Shown: positions 34,676 through 43,043 of the stretch, piece by piece
How positions within the stretch are numbered: position 1 is the stretch's first letter
How the letters are laid out: every line of letters starts with the position of its first letter
Source of the DNA: Planctomycetota bacterium
GTDB taxonomy: Bacteria; Planctomycetota; Phycisphaerae; Phycisphaerales; Phycisphaeraceae
NCBI GenBank assembly: GCA_024279275.1
Contig: JAJRRS010000136.1
Location: 1-64,000 of the forward strand
Reading direction: 5' to 3'
DNA: 64,000 nt
Made by a program: the position numbers and the translations under genes
The notes under the pieces: generated by a model
Told to the model about the DNA's origin: nothing
Database searches by the model: none
The model's input: the letters and a program-made list of their open reading frames with translations, nothing else

Positions 34676-34819
34676 TTAGGGGAGGAACCAAGTGGCTTTG
34701 CCGAAGACCTGGAATCCGCGGTACCAGACGTAGCCTACGCCGGCGAGGAGGGATATCAAGGCGATGAAGACTAAGCCGGTGTAGATGCTTTCGCTGGAAC
34801 CTGAGCCGGTATCTGCCAT
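34676..34819 (-). CDS. 47-residue single-span membrane protein (missed by the ORF track)
   Basis: A small ORF I found by translating the minus strand. It begins MADTGSGSSESIYTG and has one membrane helix (about 14-32, TGLVFIALISLLAGVGYVWY), then ends RGFQVFGKATWFLP. Its length is below the ORF-track limit. It lies 76 bases after the stop of the 291-residue coiled-coil membrane protein and about 300 bases upstream of mreB, on the same strand. It could be a small partner of the coiled-coil protein or of the Rod complex, but no family is recognised. The hydrophobic pattern and proper start and stop codons support a real gene. Confidence 0.6.
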   Translation of the reverse strand: MADTGSGSSESIYTGLVFIALISLLAGVGYVWYRGFQVFGKATWFLP

Positions 34820-34895
34820 GACTGAATACTCCGAGGCGTGTGCTGTGTGAGAGCGGTGTGTGTAACGGTTTCGTTAGCCGGTCGAGGTTCGCGGA

Positions 34896-35771
34896 TCAAT
34901 ACGGGCCGGTGTAGATCTGATCGCCTGCGACGACCTGGCCGCGGGAGAGAGTCATGCGGCCTGCAGCGATGGCGGATTCGACACGATCGACGACAAAGGT
35001 GCCGACGTATTGGTCGTCACGGTGGACGAGGAACTTCATGTTTGCTTCAACGCCGTCCTTAGAGCCGACATCGACCTGAATGAGTTGACCGCTGGCGGAG
35101 TTGTCGACGATGGTGACGGTGCCAGCGATGGAGACACTAGACTCGATTGGAGTCTGAGCTTCGGTGCCGGTGCTGAGGTCTGTGCGGAATTTCTTGGGTA
35201 CGCGGGCGAGTGAGCCACGCAGTGCGATGTTGTCCTGCTCGAGGCTGACCATCTGTTCGCCGATGCGTCGGACCTGACGGTTGAGGCTGTCGCGTTGGCT
35301 TTCCAGTTCGTTGTTGCGGTCGCCGAGCTGGACGAGCTTGGTCTGAGAATCGACCAGCGACGTGCGAGTTTCCTTGAGGTCGCCGGTGGTGAGGGTCAGG
35401 AGGTTGGCGTCCTGAACCGCTGCGGCGGAGAGTCGTGACAACTCGGCTTTAAGCTGGTTGAGTTCGCGTTGGCCTAAGAGAACTTCGCCGCTTTTCTGAT
35501 CGGCCTGCTCGCGGAGCTGGTTCATCTCGCTGGTGAGCGCGGTGATGCGCTGGCTGTGGAGTGCAGACTTTTCGGAGTCGCCTGCGAGAACCGCTGATTT
35601 TTCCTGCTCGGCGAGGCTGGCGCTTAACCTGGCGGCGGTGGCTTCGGATTTAAGGTTGGTGATCTGGCTGGCGTAGTCCTCGGTCTGTGCGACGTAGGGC
35701 ACGACCAGAGCGACCAGCAGGACGGACATGACGGTGACAAATACCACGAGGAGTTTGGTCAACGGACTCAA
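34896..35771 (-). CDS. Coiled-coil membrane protein, MreC-like layout
   Basis: A 291-residue protein I cannot assign. One N-terminal helix (LLVVFVTVMSVLLVALVVPYV, about 7-27) is followed by a long coiled coil (about 34-195, ITNLKSEATAARLSASLAEQ, then ALTSEMNQLREQADQK and RDSLNRQVRRIGEQM). The last 75 residues are strand-rich (AGTVTIVDNSASGQLIQVDVG, SKDGVEANMKFLVHR), like a small beta barrel. A membrane anchor plus coiled coil plus beta domain is the same general layout as MreC. It lies upstream of the 47-residue gene and mreBCD in the same direction, so a cell-shape role is reasonable but inferred. Confidence 0.7.
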   Translation of the reverse strand: MSPLTKLLVVFVTVMSVLLVALVVPYVAQTEDYASQITNLKSEATAARLSASLAEQEKSAVLAGDSEKSALHSQRITALTSEMNQLREQADQKSGEVLLGQRELNQLKAELSRLSAAAVQDANLLTLTTGDLKETRTSLVDSQTKLVQLGDRNNELESQRDSLNRQVRRIGEQMVSLEQDNIALRGSLARVPKKFRTDLSTGTEAQTPIESSVSIAGTVTIVDNSASGQLIQVDVGSKDGVEANMKFLVHRDDQYVGTFVVDRVESAIAAGRMTLSRGQVVAGDQIYTGPY

Positions 35772-35929
35772 TGGAACATCCTCTCAAAGCGAGATAAGGA
35801 ACAACTTGATTTACACGGGTGCGAGGCGGCAAGTGGCCCCACGCTGAAGTCCATTATCTACTTGCAGGGCTGGGTTTGTCAACCGTCGCGAGTTGGGTCG
35901 AGGGCGTGGGGCTGTGAGGGCAGATTTTA

Positions 35930-37063
35930 TCAGGGTTGTGCCCGTAGCACGGCGGCGGCGGCGGAGAGTCGGACCTGAGGGTCAGGGTCCTGCATGAGCT
36001 TGGCCATGGTGGCGATCAGGTCGGTATTCTCGAATAGACGCCAGATATAAGGCGGGTCGGAGGGCAGAAGCTGTGTATAGATCCGGGTTCGTGCGGAATC
36101 CAAGGCTCCGGCGGTGATGACGGCCTGGGCACGGAGGACGGGGTTTTTGGAATGGCAGGCTTGAGTGACGAAGCCGGTCTGCTCAAGGATTTGCTTGATG
36201 GCGGCACGTCCGCCGATGTGTGAGACGGCTTCGGCGGCGGCGAGCCGAAGTTCGATAGGCTGGGGCTGGTCGCGGCGTTCGATCATGGCCATGAGTGCGG
36301 TTTCGGCTGAGGCGTCGCGGAGTCGGCCGAGCATGGTGACGGCCAGGACGCGGACCTCATCAAACTCGGAGAACGCGGCGGCACGCAGCGGGCTGATGGC
36401 TTCCTGATCGCCCAAGAGGAACTGAGCTTCGGCGACCTGGACCCGGACGATGGTGCGGTGGAGATTATCGACGCGCTGGGTGGGCATGGGGACTTTTGCC
36501 TGGGCTTCGATCATGGGTAGTGCGCTGGGTTCGCCCATCAAACCCAGGAGCATGACGACGTTGCTGCGGACGGAGGGGTTGGGGGAGGCGAGCATCTGTG
36601 CCATCTCGCTGATGTCTACTTCCTGGTCACAGCGTCGGGCGGCGTACATGGCGGCGGCGCGGACGGAAGGGTCGGGGTCATTGATGCAGCGAGCGGCGGC
36701 GGGGCCGAGTTCGCGCAGGCGCATCTTGCCGATGGTGACTAAAGAGGTGAATCGCACGACGGGGTGTACGTCATCCAGACCGATCTGCGCCAGAGGGAGC
36801 GCTCGGCTGGGAACGCATTGCATGGCTTCGATGGCGTTGGCACGGAGGAAGGGGTCTTTATCGCTGGAGGTGATCTGCAGGATTTGGATCGCGCTTTCGC
36901 GTAGTTCGGTCAGGGTTTTGGTGGCGTCTGCATCTTTTTTATTACCGCCTGCGTTGACTGGGGCGGGCGAAGCCATAGTCCAGAAAACAGTCACTATCAA
37001 AAGGGTCAAGAGGCTGAGTGTCAGGGGTCTGGATACCGGGGGTTGGCTAGTCGGTCGGGTCAC
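35930..37063 (-). CDS. Exported HEAT-repeat protein
   Basis: A 377-residue protein. After an N-terminal export signal (LTLSLLTLLIVTVFWTMASPAPVNAGG) it is built from about seven helical HEAT-like repeats, for example DKDPFLRANAIEAM, HPVVRFTSLVTIGKM, DPSVRAAAMYAARR, NPSVRSNVVMLLG and DPQVRLSAAAAVL. Such solenoids are protein-binding scaffolds. The ORF track starts at 37132 from a TTG; I prefer the GTG at 37063, because AAGGAG lies seven bases upstream. Its lnt neighbour upstream ends just before it, so the two are probably co-transcribed. Confidence 0.8.
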   Translation of the reverse strand: MTRPTSQPPVSRPLTLSLLTLLIVTVFWTMASPAPVNAGGNKKDADATKTLTELRESAIQILQITSSDKDPFLRANAIEAMQCVPSRALPLAQIGLDDVHPVVRFTSLVTIGKMRLRELGPAAARCINDPDPSVRAAAMYAARRCDQEVDISEMAQMLASPNPSVRSNVVMLLGLMGEPSALPMIEAQAKVPMPTQRVDNLHRTIVRVQVAEAQFLLGDQEAISPLRAAAFSEFDEVRVLAVTMLGRLRDASAETALMAMIERRDQPQPIELRLAAAEAVSHIGGRAAIKQILEQTGFVTQACHSKNPVLRAQAVITAGALDSARTRIYTQLLPSDPPYIWRLFENTDLIATMAKLMQDPDPQVRLSAAAAVLRAQP

Positions 37064-37134
37064 GTCGTCGCTCCTTGGTTCGGTCGAGTGTGAAGCAGGT
37101 CTTGTGCGTGGGTGAGCCGGCGTGGTAGGCAAGG

Positions 37135-38967
37135 CTAATCCCGGATCTTACGGGGGACTATCTTACCCCATACGAGCAAGAGTGCGGTGAGGGTCGCGAG
37201 GCAGGCTACGGGTAAATCGCCGAGTGTGCCGTAGAGGGTCAATCGGGAATCCAGTCTTGGTTGAGCGGTGGCGAAGCCGTCGACCCATTGGTGCTGCCCC
37301 CCCACTTCCACGAGTGTGCCGACACGCCCGAGTGAGTCGATGAAACCGCTGATGCCGCCGTTGACGCTGCGGGCCATGGGTATGCGGTTTTCGATACAGC
37401 GGAGGGTGGCGATCTGGAAGTGCTGGGGCTGTTGGACGTAGTTTGGATACCAGGCGCTGTTGGTGAGGTTGACGAGCAGATCGGCACGTTTCTGGCCGTC
37501 GGGTTGGTAGACCAATCTGCGGACGACCCGGCCGACGGCGTCTTCGTAGCAGATGGGGGTGACGACGCGAACGATGTTGATGCTGGGAGGTGTTGGGGAA
37601 CCCCGAGTCTTCGCTGCGCTCAGACTCGGGGTTGAGTTGTCTTGGGGTTGTTGTGGGTCGGGTTGAGGTTGAAAGGGAATATCGAAGACGGTGAGTGCGG
37701 TGCCTTGGGCTAGTGAGTAATCGCGGTCGTAGGGGGTGAACCATTTGAGGAAGAGGTTTTTGATTGGTGGGATGGCGCCGACCCAGGGGATGAACTCGCC
37801 GAAGGGTACGCGGTGGATCTTGTCGTAGCGGTCAAGAGATTGTTCACCGTCGGCGTAGTAAAGGAAGGCGGAGTTGTAGCGTGGGCTGGGGATGTAGCCG
37901 GGGGAGCCGTCGGGGAATGGTTCTTCTACAAAGCCTTCGTAGGCATGTGAGCCGACCATGAGGTGGGTGCCGATGGATTGAACGGTTTTGCGGATCAGTT
38001 CGTGGTAGATCTCGCTGCCGCCGCCCATCTCGCGGTAGAAGGCGAGTGCTTTGGGGTTGATGGCTTTGGGGACCATGGTTTCGGGCCAGACGATCAGGTC
38101 GGGTGTAGGCGAAGTGCTGGCGGCGAGGCGTGTCAGCTCGATCATGCGTCGCCAGTTTTCGGCGTCCTGCGTGGGCGTGCTGTGGTTCTTGTTGTCTTGG
38201 GGGACGTTGGTCTGGATGACGGCGATTTGTGGGCCGGGTTGTGTTGCTTGTTCCCACTGGCCGATGCGGTATCCGCCGTAGAACCAGGACGTTGACATGA
38301 CCAGGAGCCAGAGGATCAGCGAGCCTCGGATGGTGCGGTGCATGCGGTATTTATTCTGTCCGATGGGCGTGAATAGCGGGTGGATCATCAGATCGACGAG
38401 CAGGCCGGAGGTCATGACGACGATGAGGCTGACGCCGAGTTCACCAAAGAGGTCCGCGGTCTGGATGATCCGCCCCGCCGCCTGGCCGGGTATGTAAGAG
38501 GCTTGGGTGTGGCCGAACATGAACCAACTGAAACCGCCGGCAAACAATCGGCCTCGGACGTATTCGCTGGCGACCCATACGACAGGCAGGAGGAGGATCA
38601 TCGCGGTGCGGAAGCGTTTGTGCAGCGCGTGGGTGATGACCAGTGCCAGTGACCAGTAGCTGGCCATGAGCGCAGCAAGCACGACGTAGCCGCCGCCGGT
38701 GACGGGGATGAGCCAGGAGATCAAGAAGAGCCAGACCGCCCAGAAGATGACAAAGGAGGTCCAAGCCAACTGTTTAGCCGAGGCTGCGCGTGCGGCCAGT
38801 AAGCCTGCGGGCCAGAGCGCGATGTATGCCAACCATGCGAAGCCGAAGGGCGGGAAGGACAGCACGATCAAGACGGCTGAGATACTCAGGAGGATCAGGT
38901 ACACCGGGACGGAACGGATGCCGGTCCGGGGTAAGGCGATGTGTGATGGGCGGTGGGGAGAGGGCAT
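37135..38967 (-). CDS. lnt: Apolipoprotein N-acyltransferase
   Basis: A 610-residue polytopic enzyme that adds the third acyl chain to lipoproteins. N-terminal membrane segments (LILLSISAVLIVLSFPPFG and others) lead to a nitrilase-type domain with catalytic Glu in VWPETM, Lys in YDKIHRVPFGEFIP and Cys in PICYEDA. A last helix is near the C-terminus. Longer than most Lnt proteins (about 510-540), partly because of an extra stretch just before the catalytic Cys region (QPQDNSTPSLSAAKTRGSPTPPS). That extra stretch is encoded by a palindromic repeat (see repeat at 37,599). Its presence fits the many lipoproteins nearby and implies an outer membrane. Confidence 0.92.
   Translation of the reverse strand: MPSPHRPSHIALPRTGIRSVPVYLILLSISAVLIVLSFPPFGFAWLAYIALWPAGLLAARAASAKQLAWTSFVIFWAVWLFLISWLIPVTGGGYVVLAALMASYWSLALVITHALHKRFRTAMILLLPVVWVASEYVRGRLFAGGFSWFMFGHTQASYIPGQAAGRIIQTADLFGELGVSLIVVMTSGLLVDLMIHPLFTPIGQNKYRMHRTIRGSLILWLLVMSTSWFYGGYRIGQWEQATQPGPQIAVIQTNVPQDNKNHSTPTQDAENWRRMIELTRLAASTSPTPDLIVWPETMVPKAINPKALAFYREMGGGSEIYHELIRKTVQSIGTHLMVGSHAYEGFVEEPFPDGSPGYIPSPRYNSAFLYYADGEQSLDRYDKIHRVPFGEFIPWVGAIPPIKNLFLKWFTPYDRDYSLAQGTALTVFDIPFQPQPDPQQPQDNSTPSLSAAKTRGSPTPPSINIVRVVTPICYEDAVGRVVRRLVYQPDGQKRADLLVNLTNSAWYPNYVQQPQHFQIATLRCIENRIPMARSVNGGISGFIDSLGRVGTLVEVGGQHQWVDGFATAQPRLDSRLTLYGTLGDLPVACLATLTALLLVWGKIVPRKIRD
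37599..37636. repeat. Fixed-loop hairpin repeat, copy C, inside lnt
   Basis: CCCCGAGTCT-TCGCTGCGCTC-AGACTCGGGG is a perfect stem. It sits in frame in lnt and encodes STPSLSAAKTRGS on the minus strand. Copies A (13,322) and B (31,678) share the loop but differ in stem bases. Confidence 0.8.
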
Positions 38968-39077
38968 GGGGGGGATGGGGTTTGGGGTCTAGGGTCTGGG
39001 GTCGGTCTGGGGAGTCGAAATTGTTTATGAAACGCCGTAAGTTGTTGGGTCAGGTGACGAACTACATCCTCGTCCAT

Positions 39078-39116
39078 TATAAAAACAACACCCACACATG
39101 CGATGTGTGGGTGTTG
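39078..39116 (-). terminator. Rho-independent terminator of the xerC operon
   Basis: On the minus strand CAACACCCACACAT-CGC-ATGTGTGGGTGTTG, followed by TTTTTAT. A perfect 14-bp stem, placed 30 bases after the xerC stop. Confidence 0.93.
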
Positions 39117-39146
39117 AGGGTTATTTTGGTTAAGCACCCATGAGGG

Positions 39147-40145
39147 TCAGATCGCCCGGGGATGGGCCTCGTCGTAGGCGGTGCGTAGCCGCATGGACGA
39201 GAGGTGGGTGTAGATCTGAGTGGTGGACAGGGACTGATGGCCCAGTAGTTCCTGGACGCTGCGGAGGTCTGCGCCGTTGTCCAGGAGGTGGGTTGCGAAG
39301 CTGTGACGGAGTGTGTGCGGGCTGATGGTTGAGTCCAGGTCGCAGATTTTCAGGTACTTATCGAGCTTGCGGCGTACGGAGCGGGTCGAGAGTCGGCCAC
39401 CATTTTTGTTGACGAAAAGCGGGATGGCGGGGTCGGTCATCGACTGCTGACGTAGCGCGGTGAAGCGTTGGTCAGGCTCGAGGAGTGTGATGTAGTGGCG
39501 GATGGCGGCGATGGCGTGTGAGCCGAGGGGGACGATGCGTTCTTTCCTGCCCTTGCCTCGGATGTTGACCGTCTGGCCGACCTGGTCGAGGTCGTTGCGG
39601 TTGAGTTCGACCAACTCGCTGACGCGGACGCCTGTGGAGTAGAGTGTTTCGAGGATAGCGCGGTCACGGGAGCCGAGGGTGTCTCGGTTGTCCGGGGCGC
39701 TAAGGAGTTTTTCAACCTGCTCGACGGTGATGGCCTTGGGCAGTCGTTTGGTCTGCTTGGGCGTGCGGATCAGGAGCATGGGGTTGGTGTGGCAGGTGCC
39801 GCACTTGAGCATCCATTTATAGAAGCTGCGAAGGGTGGCTATTTTTCGAGCGGTGGTGGCGGGTGAGTAGCCAAAGCCGTCGAGGTGCGTGAGGAAGCCG
39901 CGGATGACCATGGCGTCGGCGGACTTGAGGCGTGCGTCGAGCTTGGTCAGGCCGTCGCCGATGTCCTGGGACTGAGGCTGGTCGGCGGCATCTTGCGTCT
40001 GCTGCTGGCCCGGGGCGTCGCCGTTGAGGAATTCACTGTACTGGCGGAGGTCCGCGCCGTAGCAGCGTGCGGTGTAGGGGCTGAAGTGCCTCTCGTAGCG
40101 CAGGTAGTTGACGAACTGTTCGAGCGTTTTATTTTTAGCAACCAT
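39147..40145 (-). CDS. xerC: Tyrosine recombinase XerC/XerD
   Basis: A 332-residue tyrosine recombinase. The N-terminal SAM-like domain starts LEQFVNYLRYERHFSPYTARCYGADL. The catalytic domain has Arg in STGVRVSELVEL, Lys in RGKGRKERIVP, HxxR in SPHTLRHSFATHLL and His/Tyr in LGHQSLSTTQIYTH. The order and absence of neighbours of phage type fit a Xer recombinase that resolves chromosome dimers. The track starts at 40190 from GTG; I prefer ATG at 40145, because GAGGA lies upstream and the family start fits. It is the last gene of an operon with a small protein and two lipoproteins. XerC versus XerD cannot be decided here. Confidence 0.93.
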   Translation of the reverse strand: MVAKNKTLEQFVNYLRYERHFSPYTARCYGADLRQYSEFLNGDAPGQQQTQDAADQPQSQDIGDGLTKLDARLKSADAMVIRGFLTHLDGFGYSPATTARKIATLRSFYKWMLKCGTCHTNPMLLIRTPKQTKRLPKAITVEQVEKLLSAPDNRDTLGSRDRAILETLYSTGVRVSELVELNRNDLDQVGQTVNIRGKGRKERIVPLGSHAIAAIRHYITLLEPDQRFTALRQQSMTDPAIPLFVNKNGGRLSTRSVRRKLDKYLKICDLDSTISPHTLRHSFATHLLDNGADLRSVQELLGHQSLSTTQIYTHLSSMRLRTAYDEAHPRAI

Positions 40146-40241
40146 GGCTGTTTCCTCTTCTGTCATCGGCGTAAGTGGCTGATCGGCCACACGAAATTGT
40201 TGGACACTGGATCGGGCGAAGCCCGTGTGGGTATTGGCGGG

Positions 40242-40517
40242 TTACGTCCCCGGGTTTTCTTTGACCTGTTGGAGTTGATCGACCATTTTGGTGCCCAGTT
40301 GGTGGCTGAGCATGGCGGCATCGAACCATTCGATGTCGGAGTCGGTGTCGCGTGCCATCTCGATAAGCTGATCCAGGAGTTGAGGCTCCTGGCCTGGGGC
40401 ACAGCGGAAGACGTAGCGTTGGCCTTGTTTGACGAGGACCAGCTCGCGTGTGCCGTCGGGGTCCGTCTGCTCGTGCAGGGTCGGGCCGGGGGTTGGGTTC
40501 TGGATGGGTTCGGTCAT
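40242..40517 (-). CDS. Small conserved-looking protein of unknown function
   Basis: A 91-residue protein I do not recognise. It has an acidic/polar N-terminus, a strand pair (RELVLVKQGQRYVFRCAPGQEP) and a C-terminal helix (PQLLDQLIEMARDTDSDIEWFDAAMLSHQL). No signal peptide or membrane segment. The track starts at 40523 from GTG; I use the ATG at 40517, with AGGA seven bases upstream. It sits between a lipoprotein gene and xerC in a tight minus-strand series ending at a terminator, so it is co-transcribed with xerC. Confidence 0.7.
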   Translation of the reverse strand: MTEPIQNPTPGPTLHEQTDPDGTRELVLVKQGQRYVFRCAPGQEPQLLDQLIEMARDTDSDIEWFDAAMLSHQLGTKMVDQLQQVKENPGT

Positions 40518-40562
40518 AGGCACGTCCTGGATCCCGCGAAGGATCGGCGGCGTGCCGACCCG

Positions 40563-41318
40563 TTAGGTAGCGGGTTCTGCGGCGAGCAAGGGCGGTGCGA
40601 GTCGGTTCTGTTCGACGCGCAAAAGTTGCTTGCTCACCAAGTAAGTCACAAACTCGGTGTACAGGTCCATGTCGATCTGATAGAGGCGCCAGCTTCTGTC
40701 GGGGTCGTATCCGTCTTGTCTGCTTCGCGAGTTGGCGTACTTAACTAACTGCTGATGCACCGCCGGGTCGGATGCGTCGTAGAAACCGGATACGACGCTG
40801 ACGGGTCGGCGGGAACGGGTCGGCTGATCGTCGGGCGGGGTGATGTCATCGGTCCCTGCTCGAACCAAGTCGCGGAGGTCGGTGGCGTGAGCACTTTCCC
40901 GTTGAGGATTGAAATACAACTCAATGGTAATCCCCAGCTTGGGTGGGTCGTAGGGGTCGTACGCGGTGAGCGTCCCGACGACCAGGGCATCGACACCCAA
41001 AACGTCTCGCAAATCAGCCACGTCCTTGGCGTCGGAAACAGCCGACATTTCCAGGGACTGCATCGCTGCGAGCACGCGGTTGACGGGGATTGTGTCCAGC
41101 CCCATGACGGTTTCGAGCCGTTGTGCGAGCTGGTCTGCTGCTTTGAGTCCGTCGGCGTGTAGGCTGCCGGACTCGTTGCGTAGAGGTACGACGGCCCAGA
41201 CCTGACGATCCCCGTAGGGGGCCGAGAGGCGTTGGGGCTTTTGGGCACCTCGGTAGGTACAGCCGGCGGTTACAACCACCATTAGCACTACCATCCACAT
41301 GGCCTGTTCACTTTTCAT
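40563..41318 (-). CDS. Putative lipoprotein, LpoB/GNA1162-like
   Basis: A 251-residue probable lipoprotein. It has a signal sequence with a lipobox (MWMVVLMVVVTAGCTYRG), then a domain like the LpoB/GNA1162/CsgG-type fold: VWAVVPLRNESG, a helix (LKAADQLAQRLETVMG), IPVNRVLAAMQSLEM and ADLRDVLGVDALVVGTLTAYD. In LpoB relatives this fold works in outer-membrane lipoproteins that stimulate cell wall enzymes, but the exact role here is not shown. A last region holds acidic and polar residues. It is the second gene of the tolB-like/lipoprotein/small protein/xerC operon. Confidence 0.7.
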   Translation of the reverse strand: MKSEQAMWMVVLMVVVTAGCTYRGAQKPQRLSAPYGDRQVWAVVPLRNESGSLHADGLKAADQLAQRLETVMGLDTIPVNRVLAAMQSLEMSAVSDAKDVADLRDVLGVDALVVGTLTAYDPYDPPKLGITIELYFNPQRESAHATDLRDLVRAGTDDITPPDDQPTRSRRPVSVVSGFYDASDPAVHQQLVKYANSRSRQDGYDPDRSWRLYQIDMDLYTEFVTYLVSKQLLRVEQNRLAPPLLAAEPAT

Positions 41319-41431
41319 GGCATCCTGCCAAAAGTTTTCCGGTCAGCCTCCGCTGCCGGCATGGGTCTTGTCGCTGCGGTCCGTGGCGCTGGACAGTCCA
41401 GGCTCAGGCCGGTGCCGACGTGTGTCGGTCT

Positions 41432-42766
41432 TTATTCGGTCGGCACCATGGCCTCGGTTCCTTCACTCTGAGCGGGGGGCATGGGTTGGGCACCCTGCGC
41501 CAGGACGGGTTCAACCGGCCGGGCGGCGAGCCGTTGGGCACGGTCGGGGGTGATCGACCAGATGTTTTCCATGCCCAGGCCTGAGCGGTCTGAGGTAAAG
41601 AAGATCGTGCCGTTGCTGGCCCAGTTGGGCTGGATATTGGCGAATCGGCCCATGGTCAGGCGGACGCGGTTGCTTCCATTGGTGTTGACCAGCCAGAGGT
41701 CTGCCTGCAGTGGGCCGTCCGAGCCGTCGGCGTCGGGGTCGATGACGGTGCAGAAAACAATCTGCTTGCCGTCGGGAGACCAGTCGGGGGTGATGGCGGC
41801 GGCGTTGGAGCTGGCGGTGATTTCGGTGGGGTACATCGGCTCGCCGTTGACCAGGTCGATGGTCCAGATGCTGAACCAGCGTGTGCCGCGTTGGCGTGAA
41901 CGCTGGAAAAGGATCTTGTCCTGTGTGGGGGACCATGAGGGGAACAGGCCGTGGCCGATGTATCGTTTGGTGGCGGGGTTGTTCAGATCGACGATGACCA
42001 TTTCCCATTGGCCTGACTGTGTGCCGAAGGTGCTGTAGATGAGTTTTTGGCCGTCACGGGAGAAGCTTGGGTAGAAGTCGTCGGTGGCGGCGCGTGTAAT
42101 CTGAACGGATCGGCCGCCCGCGGTATCCATGACGTAGATGTCCCAGTTGCCCGCTCGGTCGGAGGCGTAGGCTACGCGGGACCCATCGGGGCTGAAGACG
42201 GGCATGACCTCGTTGGCGGGGTCGTCGGTGAGTTGGCGCAGAGCCGAGCCGGTGATGGCCTTGATGTAGAGGTCTGATTTTTCGCGGTGGCGTGTGGAGG
42301 CGTAGACCAGCATCGTGCCTGAAGGGTCGATGTCGGGATCGAAGTCGGCACCCTCACTGGTGAAGGTGATCTGCCGGAGGTTATTGATGCCGTCCAGGGG
42401 GCTGGTTCGTTGGTTGTTGGTGGTTCGGATCTGGCCGTAGAGTCCCATGGTCCCGATGGAGCGTTTGGCGACGTTCTGAGTGTATTGGGGGCGTGTGGCG
42501 TTATTGGGAAAGCCGGGACGGGGGACGGGGCCTGTCTCGATGGTCTGTCCGCCGGCCTGGAAATCGACGGGTCCGGAACGTTTGGTGGCGAGTTTTGTGG
42601 CCTTGACGCTATCGGCACGCTTCTGCTTGGCTTGCTCGTAGGCGAGGACGGCCTCGCGGTCCTGACTCTTCAGGCCGTAGCCCCCGTTGTAATACTGGCT
42701 GCAACCCGGGCTTGTGAATAAAAACAAGGTCAAGGTGGTTAGCGTTAGTATGCCTCGAAGCGTCAT
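41432..42766 (-). CDS. TolB-like beta-propeller lipoprotein
   Basis: A 444-residue protein. The signal peptide ends with a lipobox-type LFLFTSPGCSQ. From about 130 on there are at least five PD40-type propeller blades, such as DFDPDIDPSGTMLVYASTR, EVMPVFSPDGSRVAYASDR, DFYPSFSRDGQKLIYST and ITPDWSPDGKQIVFCT. It resembles TolB in blade sequence but lacks the usual TolB N-terminal domain and has a lipid anchor, so it is probably an outer-membrane-linked protein rather than classical TolB. It leads an operon with an LpoB-like lipoprotein. Confidence 0.82.
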   Translation of the reverse strand: MTLRGILTLTTLTLFLFTSPGCSQYYNGGYGLKSQDREAVLAYEQAKQKRADSVKATKLATKRSGPVDFQAGGQTIETGPVPRPGFPNNATRPQYTQNVAKRSIGTMGLYGQIRTTNNQRTSPLDGINNLRQITFTSEGADFDPDIDPSGTMLVYASTRHREKSDLYIKAITGSALRQLTDDPANEVMPVFSPDGSRVAYASDRAGNWDIYVMDTAGGRSVQITRAATDDFYPSFSRDGQKLIYSTFGTQSGQWEMVIVDLNNPATKRYIGHGLFPSWSPTQDKILFQRSRQRGTRWFSIWTIDLVNGEPMYPTEITASSNAAAITPDWSPDGKQIVFCTVIDPDADGSDGPLQADLWLVNTNGSNRVRLTMGRFANIQPNWASNGTIFFTSDRSGLGMENIWSITPDRAQRLAARPVEPVLAQGAQPMPPAQSEGTEAMVPTE

Positions 42767-43043
42767 GACCCACCTTTGTTACAGACTCCAAACCGTGTCC
42801 CGCCGTATGCCGTTATCGGGTCGGCGGGGGCTGCTGGCTTAAGCGCAGTGCGACTGTAGGTTTATCGGACGGGTGGGCCGATCGGCTTGAAGTGGTGTTT
42901 GAGGTGGTTTGATGGCTGATGGCGTGGTCAATCAACAGGCTTACAGGTAGGATGGGACGGATCAACTGGGGCTTGGGTGTGCGGCAAGGCAAGAACCCGG
43001 CACCTGAACCAGGTCCGGTAACCAAAAAGAAAAATACGACCCG

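Noticed and set aside
39147-40145. Phage or integron integrase
   Set aside because: The recombinase has the Xer length and layout, and there are no attachment repeats, cargo or phage genes beside it.
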